NCBI GenBank assembly: GCA_012729635.1
Contig: JAAYCT010000016.1
Span: 1 to 64,000 of the forward strand
DNA: 64,000 nt
Source: Clostridiaceae bacterium
GTDB lineage: Bacteria; Bacillota; Clostridia; Saccharofermentanales; Saccharofermentanaceae
Direction: 5' to 3'
Shown piece by piece: positions 8,152 to 16,335 of the stretch (positions are counted from its first letter, which is position 1; each line of letters starts with the position of its first letter). The notes below the pieces were generated by a model that saw only the letters and a list, made by a program, of their open reading frames with translations, had not been told where the DNA came from and did no database searches. Both the position numbers and the translations under genes were made by a program.

Positions 8152-8380
8152 GTGCCGGCTTTGACATGTGTCGGGTCGGGAGAAAGGAAAATTGCCTGCG
8201 AAAAGCACTGAAAAGGTGGGGTTGGCAGGTATTTGAATGTACAGATAAAATAGGACTTGACCAGGCTATCCTTATATTGGGAAAGATTTAGACATGCCAA
8301 TCGAACCAACGTCAGCGTTGATAATCTATTGCATATGAAAAAGTGAAAACTCTCAGGAGACGACAAAATATTAAGCGAAC
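8152..8380. other. Intergenic stretch without a convincing gene
   Basis: Between the terminator and the next promoter I see only short open frames without ribosome binding sites, such as a 41-codon frame at 8168, and a small hairpin CAACG/CGTTG near 8310. Nothing here can be assigned. Confidence 0.4.
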
Positions 8381-8408
8381 TTGACGGCCTCGTTTTTTTT
8401 TGTATACT
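8381..8408 (+). promoter_or_regulatory. SigmaA promoter of lipoprotein-ABC operon
   Basis: TTGACG (8381-8386), a 16-base spacer containing nine consecutive T, and TATACT (8403-8408). The predicted transcript starts near 8415, about 80 bases before the lipoprotein start codon. Confidence 0.75.
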
Positions 8409-8443
8409 AGAAGCAATGATAAATATTTTAATATAGCATGCAA

Positions 8444-8471
8444 AGGAGCAAGGGGTCGTCCCTTTGCTCCT
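8444..8471 (+). other. 5' UTR stem-loop
   Basis: GGAGCAA (8445-8451) pairs with TTGCTCC (8464-8470), and GGG with CCC inside after one bulged base. No T run follows, so it is not a terminator. It could stabilise the message or hide the AAGGAG-like sequence in its left arm. The role is unknown. Confidence 0.4.
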
Positions 8472-8494
8472 CTAGCGGTGTCGAGAGGGAGACT

Positions 8495-9190
8495 ATGCTT
8501 AAAAAAACTATTTATCCGGTTGTTCTCGCCATTCTTTTATGCGTAGTGCTTACTGCTTGTAATCCGTTCGGGCGTCCGCAGGGGAATGTGCCGGATATGC
8601 AACCGGCAGAGTCTTCAGTTCCGGTCAGCAATGAAAACAGTGCGATTATTGAACAACTGGATAACATGATTGCACTCGGCGATCCGATTCCCTTCACGGA
8701 TAGTGAAACCGGAAAATCGCATGAAGTGCGAATACAAGGATCAAAGGTTTATTCGGGTCTCGGGGAGGCAGAAGTCGCTTGGGAATTCGTTGCGGATTAC
8801 TTGGTAACCGGCAGCTTCGTTGATTCGGCAGGTGTCGTTCAGGGCGGACGGAAGCTTTTGGTTATCGATGTAGAAGTCATAAAGTTGGCCAATGGTGTGC
8901 CGAACGAATATATTAAAACTTCCGAACAATTGGAACGGTTTTCGTTGTCCGGGGCCATAATCATCGATGACAAGGGCGAATTGGTAGGTTCCGAAATAAT
9001 CGGCTATGTTCAACCGGATGCGTCAAAACTTCCGGGCGTGAAAAATTTATACTTTTCTAATTTCCCCAATGTTGGCGATACATATGATTGTAGATTAGTT
9101 TACCTCGTCGATGATTCAATTGAACCTTCTGATATGCGAATGACTTTTTCTGACGGCGAAGAGGCAATCGTTGCGGCGATTGCCGAATAG
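8495..9190 (+). CDS. Lipoprotein, first gene of an ABC operon
   Basis: A 231-residue secreted protein with a lipoprotein signal: a charged MLKKT start, a hydrophobic stretch and the lipobox LTAC, predicting lipidation of the Cys at about residue 22. A low-complexity linker rich in P, S and N follows, then a beta-rich domain I do not recognise (about 60-231). The ATG at 8495 is preferred over an upstream in-frame codon because GAGAGGGA precedes it and the signal peptide then begins normally. The gene is eight bases ahead of the first membrane protein, so it probably works with that transporter, for example as an outside sensor or binding component. Confidence 0.8.
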   Translation: MLKKTIYPVVLAILLCVVLTACNPFGRPQGNVPDMQPAESSVPVSNENSAIIEQLDNMIALGDPIPFTDSETGKSHEVRIQGSKVYSGLGEAEVAWEFVADYLVTGSFVDSAGVVQGGRKLLVIDVEVIKLANGVPNEYIKTSEQLERFSLSGAIIIDDKGELVGSEIIGYVQPDASKLPGVKNLYFSNFPNVGDTYDCRLVYLVDDSIEPSDMRMTFSDGEEAIVAAIAE

Positions 9191-9198
9191 GGGGACTA

Positions 9199-10035
9199 GT
9201 GAAGACAGAAATACGTAAATCTCTTTCCGGATGGCCGTTTTGGCTTACGCTCCTGATATTGTGCGGCATGACGATATACTCTGCGCTATTCATTATCCAT
9301 TCGGATTTGGAGGCATCGACGCGAATTGTACGAAAGGTCGTCGATCTTGAAAGCAATCCGATGCTGTCGGTCAAATCGCTTTACAGCAATTGGATTGGGG
9401 CAGAGTGGATGACCCCTTTTTCGACTCTGTTTTTTTTCGTTTTTCCTTTATGTGCGGCGATTCCGTACGGGCTTTCCTTATATCAGGAGAGGCGGTCGGG
9501 ATACATGGGACAGATGGTACTGCGAGAAACTCGCGCTCGCTATCTATTAAATAAATACGTTGCCGTTTTTCTCTCGGGTGGCCTGGTGATTGCCGTTCCC
9601 GTCGTCTTGAACATTATGATTATCGCTTTATATTTTCCGGCGCATGCTCCGGATCTGAATTATGACATATACACTACCGTTAAGGCGTTTTCGTTTGGGT
9701 CCAAATTATATTATGAGATACCGTGGCTCTACTTAATGATACGAGTTGCCGTTATTTTTTGGTATGGCGGTGTGGCGGCAACGGTCAGTATGGCGGTGAC
9801 TTTCTTTTCGAGAAATCGATTTGTCATTCTTTTCACGCCGATGCTTTTCTTTTTGCTCCTGAATTACAGTTACACACTATTTCAAGTCCCATACGAGATA
9901 TCGCCTTTACGGTTTCTGGGCTCCGGAAATGTCTACTATGTCGTGACACCCATTGTTATCGGCGAGGCACTTTTCTTGAGTTTTTTGACCATTGCGTTTA
10001 TCGGATTAAGAGGAAGGAAGAAAGATGTTTTGTAG
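9199..10035 (+). CDS. Polytopic membrane protein, ABC-2-like
   Basis: A 278-residue protein with about six membrane segments: one near residues 12-33, one near 75-95, and four more between about 110 and 270. The arrangement (first segment, long outside loop, then segments separated by short loops including the YQERRSGYMGQMVLRETRARYLLNKY coupling-type region, quoted in parts YQERRSGYMGQ and TRARYLLNKY) resembles ABC-2 permeases. It starts with GTG and overlaps the next gene by 11 bases. It probably forms a heterodimeric channel with the following gene. The substrate is unknown. Confidence 0.7.
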   Translation: MKTEIRKSLSGWPFWLTLLILCGMTIYSALFIIHSDLEASTRIVRKVVDLESNPMLSVKSLYSNWIGAEWMTPFSTLFFFVFPLCAAIPYGLSLYQERRSGYMGQMVLRETRARYLLNKYVAVFLSGGLVIAVPVVLNIMIIALYFPAHAPDLNYDIYTTVKAFSFGSKLYYEIPWLYLMIRVAVIFWYGGVAATVSMAVTFFSRNRFVILFTPMLFFLLLNYSYTLFQVPYEISPLRFLGSGNVYYVVTPIVIGEALFLSFLTIAFIGLRGRKKDVL

Positions 10036-10891
10036 ACTTCTTCGATATGACATACGAAAAGGCTTGATTTCCGATTATAAGAAACTATTGATCGTCGTCG
10101 CCATTAGTGTTGCTTTTTGCATTCAATTTAGGTGGGAGTATACGTCGCATTTTTCGAGTTTGTCGGAGGCTTCGTTTGGGGACATTATATTCTTCGCCTT
10201 CTCGGGTATGTCGGAGTATACATTCTCGCCGGACCAACCGTTTCTATTTCCCGCGCTCTGGGTGCTTTTGTTGGTATTGCCGATGTTTTTTGTCTTGTAC
10301 TATCCGTTTTATGATTTGTTGGGATTCGGGAAAAATGTATTGATCCAAGTGGGTCGCAGGCGCACGTGGTGGCTCTCCAAATGCGCGTGGACGGCGGTTT
10401 ATATAATGACGTATTTTTTGATTATCTATGCGGTCACAGCCGTGTTTTGCATTGTAATGAGAATTCCGTTGTCGACACAGATATCCGGTGAAACGCACGA
10501 AATGGTGGCGATGAAAGGTTACAATCCGATGCTCAACGGCGAAGGACATCTTGTTGAGTTTATGGGACGGATGGATCTTCAATTGTTCGTACTGCCGGTT
10601 ATATCGATGGTCGCACTCGCTTTGTTTCAAATGATGCTTTCTTTGATCGTGTCGCCCATATATAGTTTCATCATTTCCGTCGGAATACTGATTTCTTCGG
10701 CATATTACATGAATCCCTTTCTGATCGGAAATCATTGCATGACACAGAGAAGCAATTTAGTTGTTTCAAACGGAATGGACATCAAAAACGGTGTATTGCT
10801 TTCGCTTTGCATGGCTGTTTTTTCAATTGTCCTGGGTATGATTGCATTTAACCGAACGGATGTTTTGAGCCAACCGCTCAGAGATGAATGA
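10025..10891 (+). CDS. Second polytopic membrane protein of the ABC operon
   Basis: A 288-residue hydrophobic protein with about six predicted membrane spans, including segments near residues 20-37, 77-100, 125-150, 185-210 and 215-235. The motif GKNVLIQVGRRRTWWLSKC lies where ABC-2 permeases contact the ATPase (compare TRARYLLNK in the preceding gene). I cannot name a family. AGGAAGG precedes the ATG inside the end of the previous gene, so the two are translationally coupled. They are likely the two halves of one transporter. Confidence 0.7.
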   Translation: MFCRLLRYDIRKGLISDYKKLLIVVAISVAFCIQFRWEYTSHFSSLSEASFGDIIFFAFSGMSEYTFSPDQPFLFPALWVLLLVLPMFFVLYYPFYDLLGFGKNVLIQVGRRRTWWLSKCAWTAVYIMTYFLIIYAVTAVFCIVMRIPLSTQISGETHEMVAMKGYNPMLNGEGHLVEFMGRMDLQLFVLPVISMVALALFQMMLSLIVSPIYSFIISVGILISSAYYMNPFLIGNHCMTQRSNLVVSNGMDIKNGVLLSLCMAVFSIVLGMIAFNRTDVLSQPLRDE

Positions 10892-10923
10892 ATGTGCATT
10901 ATAATATTTATTGGAGGTGTCTT

Positions 10924-11583
10924 GTGGAACATACCATTGAGATGATCAATGTGACAAAAACGATTCGGAAAAGCACGGTTGTGAATGATGTTTCGCTGAA
11001 ATTGACTTCAGACAAGGTGACCGGTTTGATGGGCATCAACGGCTCGGGGAAAACGATGCTGATGCGTCTGATGACCGGACTGATCCGGCCGACAGAGGGC
11101 TCGGTGATCATTGACGGAAAAGAATTACATAAGGATATTTCGTTTCCGGACAGTTGTGGTTTGTTGCTTGAAAATCCGGCATTTATCGATTCATACTCCG
11201 GCTACGGAAACCTTGAGTTGCTGACCTCGGTCCGAGGGCGAGCAACCGCTGAAGACATTAGAAATGCGATTTCTCTGGTCGGACTCGATCCGGACGATAA
11301 GAAAAAGTACCGTAAATACTCTTTAGGCATGAAGCAACGTTTGGGCATTGCAGCAGCAATTGTCGAGAAGCCCGATATCGTTATTATGGACGAACCAACC
11401 AATTCATTGGACACAGACGGGGTCGATATGCTCAAAGGCGTCATCAGAGAACAAAAGAATCGTGGCGCACTCGTTGTCTTGTCTTGTCACGACATGCTTA
11501 TATTGAAGGAGTTGTCGGATATTACATACAAGATAGAAAGTGGGATCATTGTGGCCGGCGAAGAAGTGGGAGAAGCGCGATGA
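10924..11583 (+). CDS. ABC transporter ATP-binding protein
   Basis: A 219-residue ATPase with Walker A GINGSGKT (the usual final S/T pair is TM here), a signature of the form YSLGMKQRLG, Walker B IVIMDEPTNSLD and switch histidine LSCHD. GTG at 10924 is the better start because GGAGGTG (10913-10919) is correctly spaced; an ATG at 10888 would place this site inside the gene. It should energise the two membrane proteins just upstream. The short length, without a C-terminal extension, is typical of bacteriocin- or antibiotic-type ABC-2 transporters. Confidence 0.87.
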   Translation: MEHTIEMINVTKTIRKSTVVNDVSLKLTSDKVTGLMGINGSGKTMLMRLMTGLIRPTEGSVIIDGKELHKDISFPDSCGLLLENPAFIDSYSGYGNLELLTSVRGRATAEDIRNAISLVGLDPDDKKKYRKYSLGMKQRLGIAAAIVEKPDIVIMDEPTNSLDTDGVDMLKGVIREQKNRGALVVLSCHDMLILKELSDITYKIESGIIVAGEEVGEAR

Positions 11584-12206
11584 AGAAGAAATGGATTATA
11601 ATCACCTCTGTTTCTGTCATCCTTTTCGGTGCATGGCTCGTCGGTGTGATTCGACTCAATGCCGTGGCTGAAAAGCCTCAAAATGAAGTTTATCAAGTCG
11701 GTGAACGCGTTTATTACGGAAATAATTACTTCGAATATTCATCAGAAATTATGGATGGATACAGTCTGGAGGTCTTATCGGCAAAAGTCTACGAGTATGA
11801 TGCGTATTTAGAGAAAATGGGGATTGAGACCGATCCGACGACAAAATGGCGTGCTGAGTATGTCTTTGATCTGGAGATCAGATTCTATAATTCGGGAGGC
11901 ACGGACGGAAAGGGTGGTGTTCCTTTCATATCAACATACCTCGCATCTACAGACGATCGGCTCACGGTGAACTCAGAGTTGGTGGGTGCAATGTATCCGC
12001 ATCTCGGTGAAGATCCCTATGGCTTCAGCATTCGCCCTGAGACCGAAATGATTCTTCATCTACCCTATCAAATGGAATGGATATCATGGCTTTATGTCGG
12101 AGATGAGAAAGATTATTTGGAGGAATCTGATTTCTATTTGAACGTAACACAGTACCCCGTTAAACAAGTCGTATTCATACGTGACGGGGCGGGCTTGCCG
12201 ACATAA
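11580..12206 (+). CDS. Membrane-anchored extracytoplasmic protein, unrecognised
   Basis: A 208-residue protein with one N-terminal membrane segment (about residues 5-25, after KKKW) and an outside domain rich in beta-strand and aromatic residues, with YYGNNYFEYSSE near its start. The start ATG overlaps the stop of the ABC ATPase gene (ATGA), which decides the start. I do not recognise the family, though similar single-span proteins accompany peptide transporters in Firmicutes. It may be a transporter accessory or immunity-type protein; that is inference from position only. Confidence 0.65.
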   Translation: MKKKWIIITSVSVILFGAWLVGVIRLNAVAEKPQNEVYQVGERVYYGNNYFEYSSEIMDGYSLEVLSAKVYEYDAYLEKMGIETDPTTKWRAEYVFDLEIRFYNSGGTDGKGGVPFISTYLASTDDRLTVNSELVGAMYPHLGEDPYGFSIRPETEMILHLPYQMEWISWLYVGDEKDYLEESDFYLNVTQYPVKQVVFIRDGAGLPT

Positions 12207-12309
12207 GGAATCACACATCGCCGGTTAGAACGATTTTTGATGCACTTTTAATGAATCTGCCACTGTGGGCGATAGGTTCGCAAACGGCGGAGGGTCGCAG
12301 AGGCCGCGG

Positions 12310-12395
12310 ATACCGACTAAACCACCGAAAAGCGTAGTATAGTCGGTAATCATTAATTAAAAACGAGACCGCGCGCCGCCCGAATACCGACTAAA
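12310..12395. repeat. Repeated TACCGACTA motif able to form alternative hairpins
   Basis: ATACCGACTAAA occurs at 12310-12321 and again at 12384-12395, and its complement TAGTCGGTA lies between them at 12340-12348. The middle copy can pair with either outer copy, with loops of 20 and about 36 bases, so the two stems exclude each other. The stretch lies between the last gene of the ABC operon and the tyrS promoter and has no T run. The rest of this 311-base gap contains no gene that I can see. Confidence 0.5.
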
Positions 12396-12432
12396 TGGAA
12401 GATGATTCAGTTCCGGCACCTGCTTGCGCAAA

Positions 12433-12461
12433 TTGACTTTTCCGCTCCGCAAAGGTAGAAT
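12433..12461 (+). promoter_or_regulatory. SigmaA promoter of tyrS
   Basis: TTGACT (12433-12438), 17 bases, TAGAAT (12456-12461). The leader is only about 50 bases and lacks the T-box hallmarks (AGGGTGGNACCGCG and a terminator) that often precede tyrS in this phylum. Confidence 0.8.
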
Positions 12462-12517
12462 AATTCGGCGGTCTCGGATGCTTTTCGAGAACGAAAAAAT
12501 GCCCGGAGGAGACGATT

Positions 12518-13747
12518 ATGGCCGAGAATGTTTACGATATTCTGGAGGCGCGCGGATATATTTCGCAGGCGACGCATAAGGAGGAGATCTATGAGCTCCT
12601 CGGTAAGCCCGGCGTGACCTTCTATATCGGCTTCGATCCGACGGCCGACAGTCTTCATGTCGGGCATTTCGTACAGATGATGGTAATGAGCCACATGCAG
12701 AAGGCCGGGCACCGGCCGATCGCGCTGATGGGCGGCGGGACCGCGATGATCGGTGATCCGAGCGGACGGACGGATATGCGTCAGATGCTTAGTGAAGAGG
12801 ATATCGCCCATAATGTCGCGTGTTTTTTGAAGCAGATGGGCACGGTCGTCGATTTCAGCGACGGCAAGGCAATGATCGTCAATAACGCCGACTGGCTTCT
12901 GGATTTGAATTATGTTGAGTTTATCCGGGATATCGGGCCGCATTTTTCGGTGAACCGAATGCTCACCGCCGACTGTTACAAGCAGAGGATGGAAAAGGGC
13001 CTGACGTTTCTCGAGTTCAATTACATGCTGATGCAAAGCTATGATTTTCTGTACCTCTATAAGAAGCATAACTGCACATTACAGCTCGGAGGAGACGACC
13101 AGTGGTCGAATATCCTGGGCGGCGTCGAGTTGATCCGTCGAAAAGAGCAGGGCGAGGCATTCGGGCTGACGTTTACGCTTTTGACCAACAGCGAAGGCAA
13201 TAAGATGGGCAAGACCGCGCGCGGCGCTGTCTGGCTCGATCCGAACAAGACCAGTCCGTTTGAGTTCTATCAATATTGGAGAAACGTCGACGATGCCGAC
13301 GTCATGAAGTGCATGAAGCTTCTGACGTTTATTTCCCTGGAGGAGATCGCGGAATACGGAAAACTGAAAGATGCCGAGATCAACGAGGCGAAGAAGCGGC
13401 TGGCGTACGAGGTAACAAGTATCGTTCACGGCGCGGCGGCCGCCGGGGCGGCGAAGGCTCAGGCCGAGGCGCTTTTTGAGGGGGCGGGCGTATCCGAGGA
13501 TATGCCGACGACCGAGATTTCTTCCGCGCGCCTTGCCGACGGGGTTGCGATTCTGGATTTGCTTCTGGAGACGGGCCTGATGAAAAGTAAAGGCGAGGGG
13601 CGTAGAATGATCGCGCAGAACGGCGTGTACCTGAACGGGCAGGCCGTGACGGATCCGTTCTATGCGATCACGGAAGAGGATTTTACGGACGGTGAGGCGA
13701 TCATCAAGAAGGGCAAGAAGATTTTTCATCGGCTGGTCCGCGGGTGA
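12518..13747 (+). CDS. tyrS: Tyrosyl-tRNA synthetase
   Basis: A 409-residue class I enzyme that charges tRNA-Tyr. The HIGH-like motif is HVGH within [12 protein letters not shown], the KMSKS-like loop is KMGKT, and the tyrosine pocket appears in [14 protein letters not shown]. The C-terminal 60-70 residues form the S4 RNA-binding domain ([20 protein letters not shown], quoted in part). Length and domain order fit the TyrRS form typical of TyrZ and E. coli-type enzymes. GGAGGAG lies eight bases upstream of ATG. It is monocistronic, with its own promoter and terminator. Confidence 0.97.
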   Translation: MAENVYDILEARGYISQATHKEEIYELLGKPGVTFYIGFDPTADSLHVGHFVQMMVMSHMQKAGHRPIALMGGGTAMIGDPSGRTDMRQMLSEEDIAHNVACFLKQMGTVVDFSDGKAMIVNNADWLLDLNYVEFIRDIGPHFSVNRMLTADCYKQRMEKGLTFLEFNYMLMQSYDFLYLYKKHNCTLQLGGDDQWSNILGGVELIRRKEQGEAFGLTFTLLTNSEGNKMGKTARGAVWLDPNKTSPFEFYQYWRNVDDADVMKCMKLLTFISLEEIAEYGKLKDAEINEAKKRLAYEVTSIVHGAAAAGAAKAQAEALFEGAGVSEDMPTTEISSARLADGVAILDLLLETGLMKSKGEGRRMIAQNGVYLNGQAVTDPFYAITEEDFTDGEAIIKKGKKIFHRLVRG

Positions 13748-13813
13748 TTCGCGTCGACTGCCGATCCTGATTCGCGCGCTTAAATACCGATCCTGATTTG
13801 TGCAATCGAAAAA

Positions 13814-13839
13814 CGCGGCATCGAAGTGCCGCGCTTTTG
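13814..13839. terminator. Terminator between tyrS and ablB
   Basis: The stem CGCGGCA/TGCCGCG with loop TCGAAG is followed by CTTTTGT and preceded by AAAAA. It can end tyrS on the plus strand and, less strongly, the minus-strand ablAB transcript. Just upstream the motif CCGATCCTGATT occurs twice (13760-13795). Confidence 0.85.
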
Positions 13840-13859
13840 TCGTCTCGGGGGGGAATTTC

Positions 13860-14711
13860 TTATGATCCGATTTTTTTATACCAGATATTCATGCTCTCGA
13901 GCGAGCCGGCGATCTGGGTGTTATTGATCAGCGTTCCGCCGAAGCGGTAGCCGCGCCCGGCGAATGTCAAATTCATGCCGGGAGATACGGCGCGCGCGAT
14001 CGTGTATGCGGTCTTCAGGCCGATTTCTCGAAAATGATCATCCATCGCATGGAGAAGATGCCCGGCAAGCCCGCGCCCGCGGTAGTCCGGCAATGTCGCG
14101 AAATCGGTCATCTCGCCGTTTTCCGCATGGTATGATGCCTCGATCGAGGACAGCGCGACCGGTCGATCGTGATGACGGATACCGAAGTAGATGACATTGT
14201 CGCGCATCGTGCCTCGGATGTACTCCGCTTCCGTGATCGGGAAGGGGTAGCTTTCAAAGACTTCGCGATACACCGCGGCGATCTCATCCGCGTGCTTTTC
14301 GCTTAGGATCCCGGCGGAAAAACCGTCCGGCAAAACAGGCGGCACCTTTTCTTGCTTTGATCGATATAAGGCGCGGTCGAGAATTTCTTTGATTTTCTTG
14401 CCTTCGGTCGGGTATTTCCGGGAGGACTTTGTGAAAAGCGAGACAAATACGCAATCGTCCCGACCGTTGTAATAGCCCGGGATTTCGGCCTCTTTCGAAA
14501 AGCCGTACACCGCGAACTCCTGCTCATAGGGCGCCGGGATCTTGCAAATGATTTTGGAGTATTGGTCGCGCTCGGCCCGTTTGATCAACCGAACCGGCAG
14601 ATCCGGCATATCCGCGGCATCAAAGCGCATCAGATAAATGCGGTCGCTCTGCTTCCCGTGATGTATGACGGAAGCACCCAATTTTTCAATTCTGTCCCGT
14701 TGCTCGGTCAT
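13860..14711 (-). CDS. ablB: Beta-lysine N-acetyltransferase
   Basis: A 283-residue GNAT enzyme expected to acetylate beta-lysine with acetyl-CoA to N-epsilon-acetyl-beta-lysine, a compatible solute. The C-terminal half holds the acetyl-CoA loop [14 protein letters not shown]. The N-terminal half is the extra domain found in AblB/YodP-type proteins, with [20 protein letters not shown] (a nucleotide-free fold). Its start overlaps the stop of the aminomutase gene by four bases, the conserved ablA-ablB arrangement, which is the main reason for the specific name. Confidence 0.85.
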   Translation of the reverse strand: MTEQRDRIEKLGASVIHHGKQSDRIYLMRFDAADMPDLPVRLIKRAERDQYSKIICKIPAPYEQEFAVYGFSKEAEIPGYYNGRDDCVFVSLFTKSSRKYPTEGKKIKEILDRALYRSKQEKVPPVLPDGFSAGILSEKHADEIAAVYREVFESYPFPITEAEYIRGTMRDNVIYFGIRHHDRPVALSSIEASYHAENGEMTDFATLPDYRGRGLAGHLLHAMDDHFREIGLKTAYTIARAVSPGMNLTFAGRGYRFGGTLINNTQIAGSLESMNIWYKKIGS

Positions 14712-16060
14712 ACGTTACTCTCGTCCGGATGATCAAACTTGTTTTTCGGGCTCACCGGATCGATCATCTCGTCTTCCGCCGGTGTTAATGTGATTGTGTT
14801 ATCGTAATCGGCAAGAAGTCGGGAAATTCCGACAACGCTCTTCTCCTCTGCTTCATCCAACTTCAGGTGCAGATTGCAGGTGTCGCACTTTAAATCACAC
14901 GCGTTATGGCGATAGCAATCCGGCTCCTGGTAGGTGGTAATCACACCCTCGTAATTTCGGAGGATGACTTTGTTGGTCGACCATGAGATTAGATAATTGG
15001 GAGCGACCGGAATTTTCCCGCCGCCGCCGGGCGCGTCGATCACGTAGGTCGGCACACAGAAGCCGCTGGTATGGCCGCGCAGGCTCTCCATGATCTCGAT
15101 TCCCTTTCCGACGGAGGTGCGGAAGTGCTCCAGTCCTTCGGAAAGATCGCATTGGTACAGGTAGTAAGGCCGCACTCGGTTGATAACCAGCTTGTGAACC
15201 AGACGTTTCATAATCCGCGGACAGTCGTTGACGTCGGCGAGCAGGACCGATTGATTCCCGAGCGGGATTCCGGCGCTGGCAAGCATTTTCAAAGCCCTTT
15301 TCGCACTGGAGGTCATCTCCTGCGGATGATTGAAATGCGTGTTAATCCAGATCGGTTTTTCACTTGATTTTAAAAGCTCGACCAACTCGGCGGTAATCCG
15401 ATACGACAATACGACCGGCGTACGGGTTCCGATGCGGATTACTTCGATATGCTCGATCTTGTTGAGCTCGTCGAGCAACCACTTGATTTTTTTGTCGGAG
15501 AGCAGAAACGGGTCGCCGCCGGACAGCAGGACGTCACGGATGACCGGTGTTTTTCGAATATAATCCAGACCCCGCTCGAGCTGGTCTTGATCCGGCACGC
15601 AATCAACGTCGCCGACGCGGCGCTTGCGTGTGCAGTGTCTGCAGTACATGGCGCAGACGTTGCTGACACAAAAAAGAACCCGATCCGGGTACCGGTGCGT
15701 AATTCCCGGTGCGGGGCTGTTTTTGTCCTCCGCGAGCGGGTCGGTCATGTCATGTTTTGTAACGTGCAGTTCTCTCCGATCCGGAAAGGCCTGTTTGAAA
15801 ATCGGGTCGTTTCTGTAATCCTCGGGATCGACGAGAGACAGGTAGTACGGAGTGATTGACATCGGGAAAATATCGATCGTTTCCTGAATTCGCTTCCGTT
15901 CATCGTCATCGAAGCGAATGTTCAATATCTTTTCGATGGTGGAAATGTCCCTTATACGATGGGCGATCTGCCATTTCCAATCGACCCAGTTTGCATAGGC
16001 CTGATCGTCCAGACGACGATTTTCGAGCTTGGTTCGGGTTTCCAGTATTCCGGTGTTCAT
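14708..16060 (-). CDS. ablA: Lysine 2,3-aminomutase
   Basis: A 450-residue radical SAM and PLP enzyme converting L-lysine to beta-lysine. The cluster motif is CAMYCRHC followed by TRKR. The PLP lysine should lie in the C-terminal third, and a zinc-type cysteine group appears in CDLKCDTC near the end. The start at MNTGILETR follows an AAAGGA site and gives the usual length; an upstream in-frame ATG would add 24 unlike residues. Coupling to ablB points to osmolyte synthesis rather than lysine fermentation, for which no other genes are nearby. Its leader of about 270 bases contains no further gene. Confidence 0.93.
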   Translation of the reverse strand: MNTGILETRTKLENRRLDDQAYANWVDWKWQIAHRIRDISTIEKILNIRFDDDERKRIQETIDIFPMSITPYYLSLVDPEDYRNDPIFKQAFPDRRELHVTKHDMTDPLAEDKNSPAPGITHRYPDRVLFCVSNVCAMYCRHCTRKRRVGDVDCVPDQDQLERGLDYIRKTPVIRDVLLSGGDPFLLSDKKIKWLLDELNKIEHIEVIRIGTRTPVVLSYRITAELVELLKSSEKPIWINTHFNHPQEMTSSAKRALKMLASAGIPLGNQSVLLADVNDCPRIMKRLVHKLVINRVRPYYLYQCDLSEGLEHFRTSVGKGIEIMESLRGHTSGFCVPTYVIDAPGGGGKIPVAPNYLISWSTNKVILRNYEGVITTYQEPDCYRHNACDLKCDTCNLHLKLDEAEEKSVVGISRLLADYDNTITLTPAEDEMIDPVSPKNKFDHPDESNV

Positions 16061-16335
16061 AGGCGTTATCCTTTCGTTTTGACCGCAGGCATCGCGTGTC
16101 GCTTTCGTCACATAAAAATGCCCGGGCAACACAAAGCATGATCAACGCCGGAAAAACAATCAACCGAAAAGGGATTGGAATACGCAGGGCGGCAAGCATG
16201 AACAGAAAGGAGCAATCATTACGGTCCGAAACGCTCCGGATACTCATCGCTCAAATGCTGTAGCAGTGAAGGTGCTGCATCGTACAAATTACTGTAACGA
16301 ATGAAATGGTAACAGAACAAAGCGGGATTGTCCAA

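Noticed and set aside
8168-8293. 41-codon frame starting ATGTGTCGGGTC
   Set aside because: No ribosome binding site or promoter at a proper distance, and it lies before the operon promoter.
12207-12517. T-box riboswitch before tyrS
   Set aside because: The conserved T-box sequence and terminator are missing and the promoter lies only about 55 bases from the start codon.
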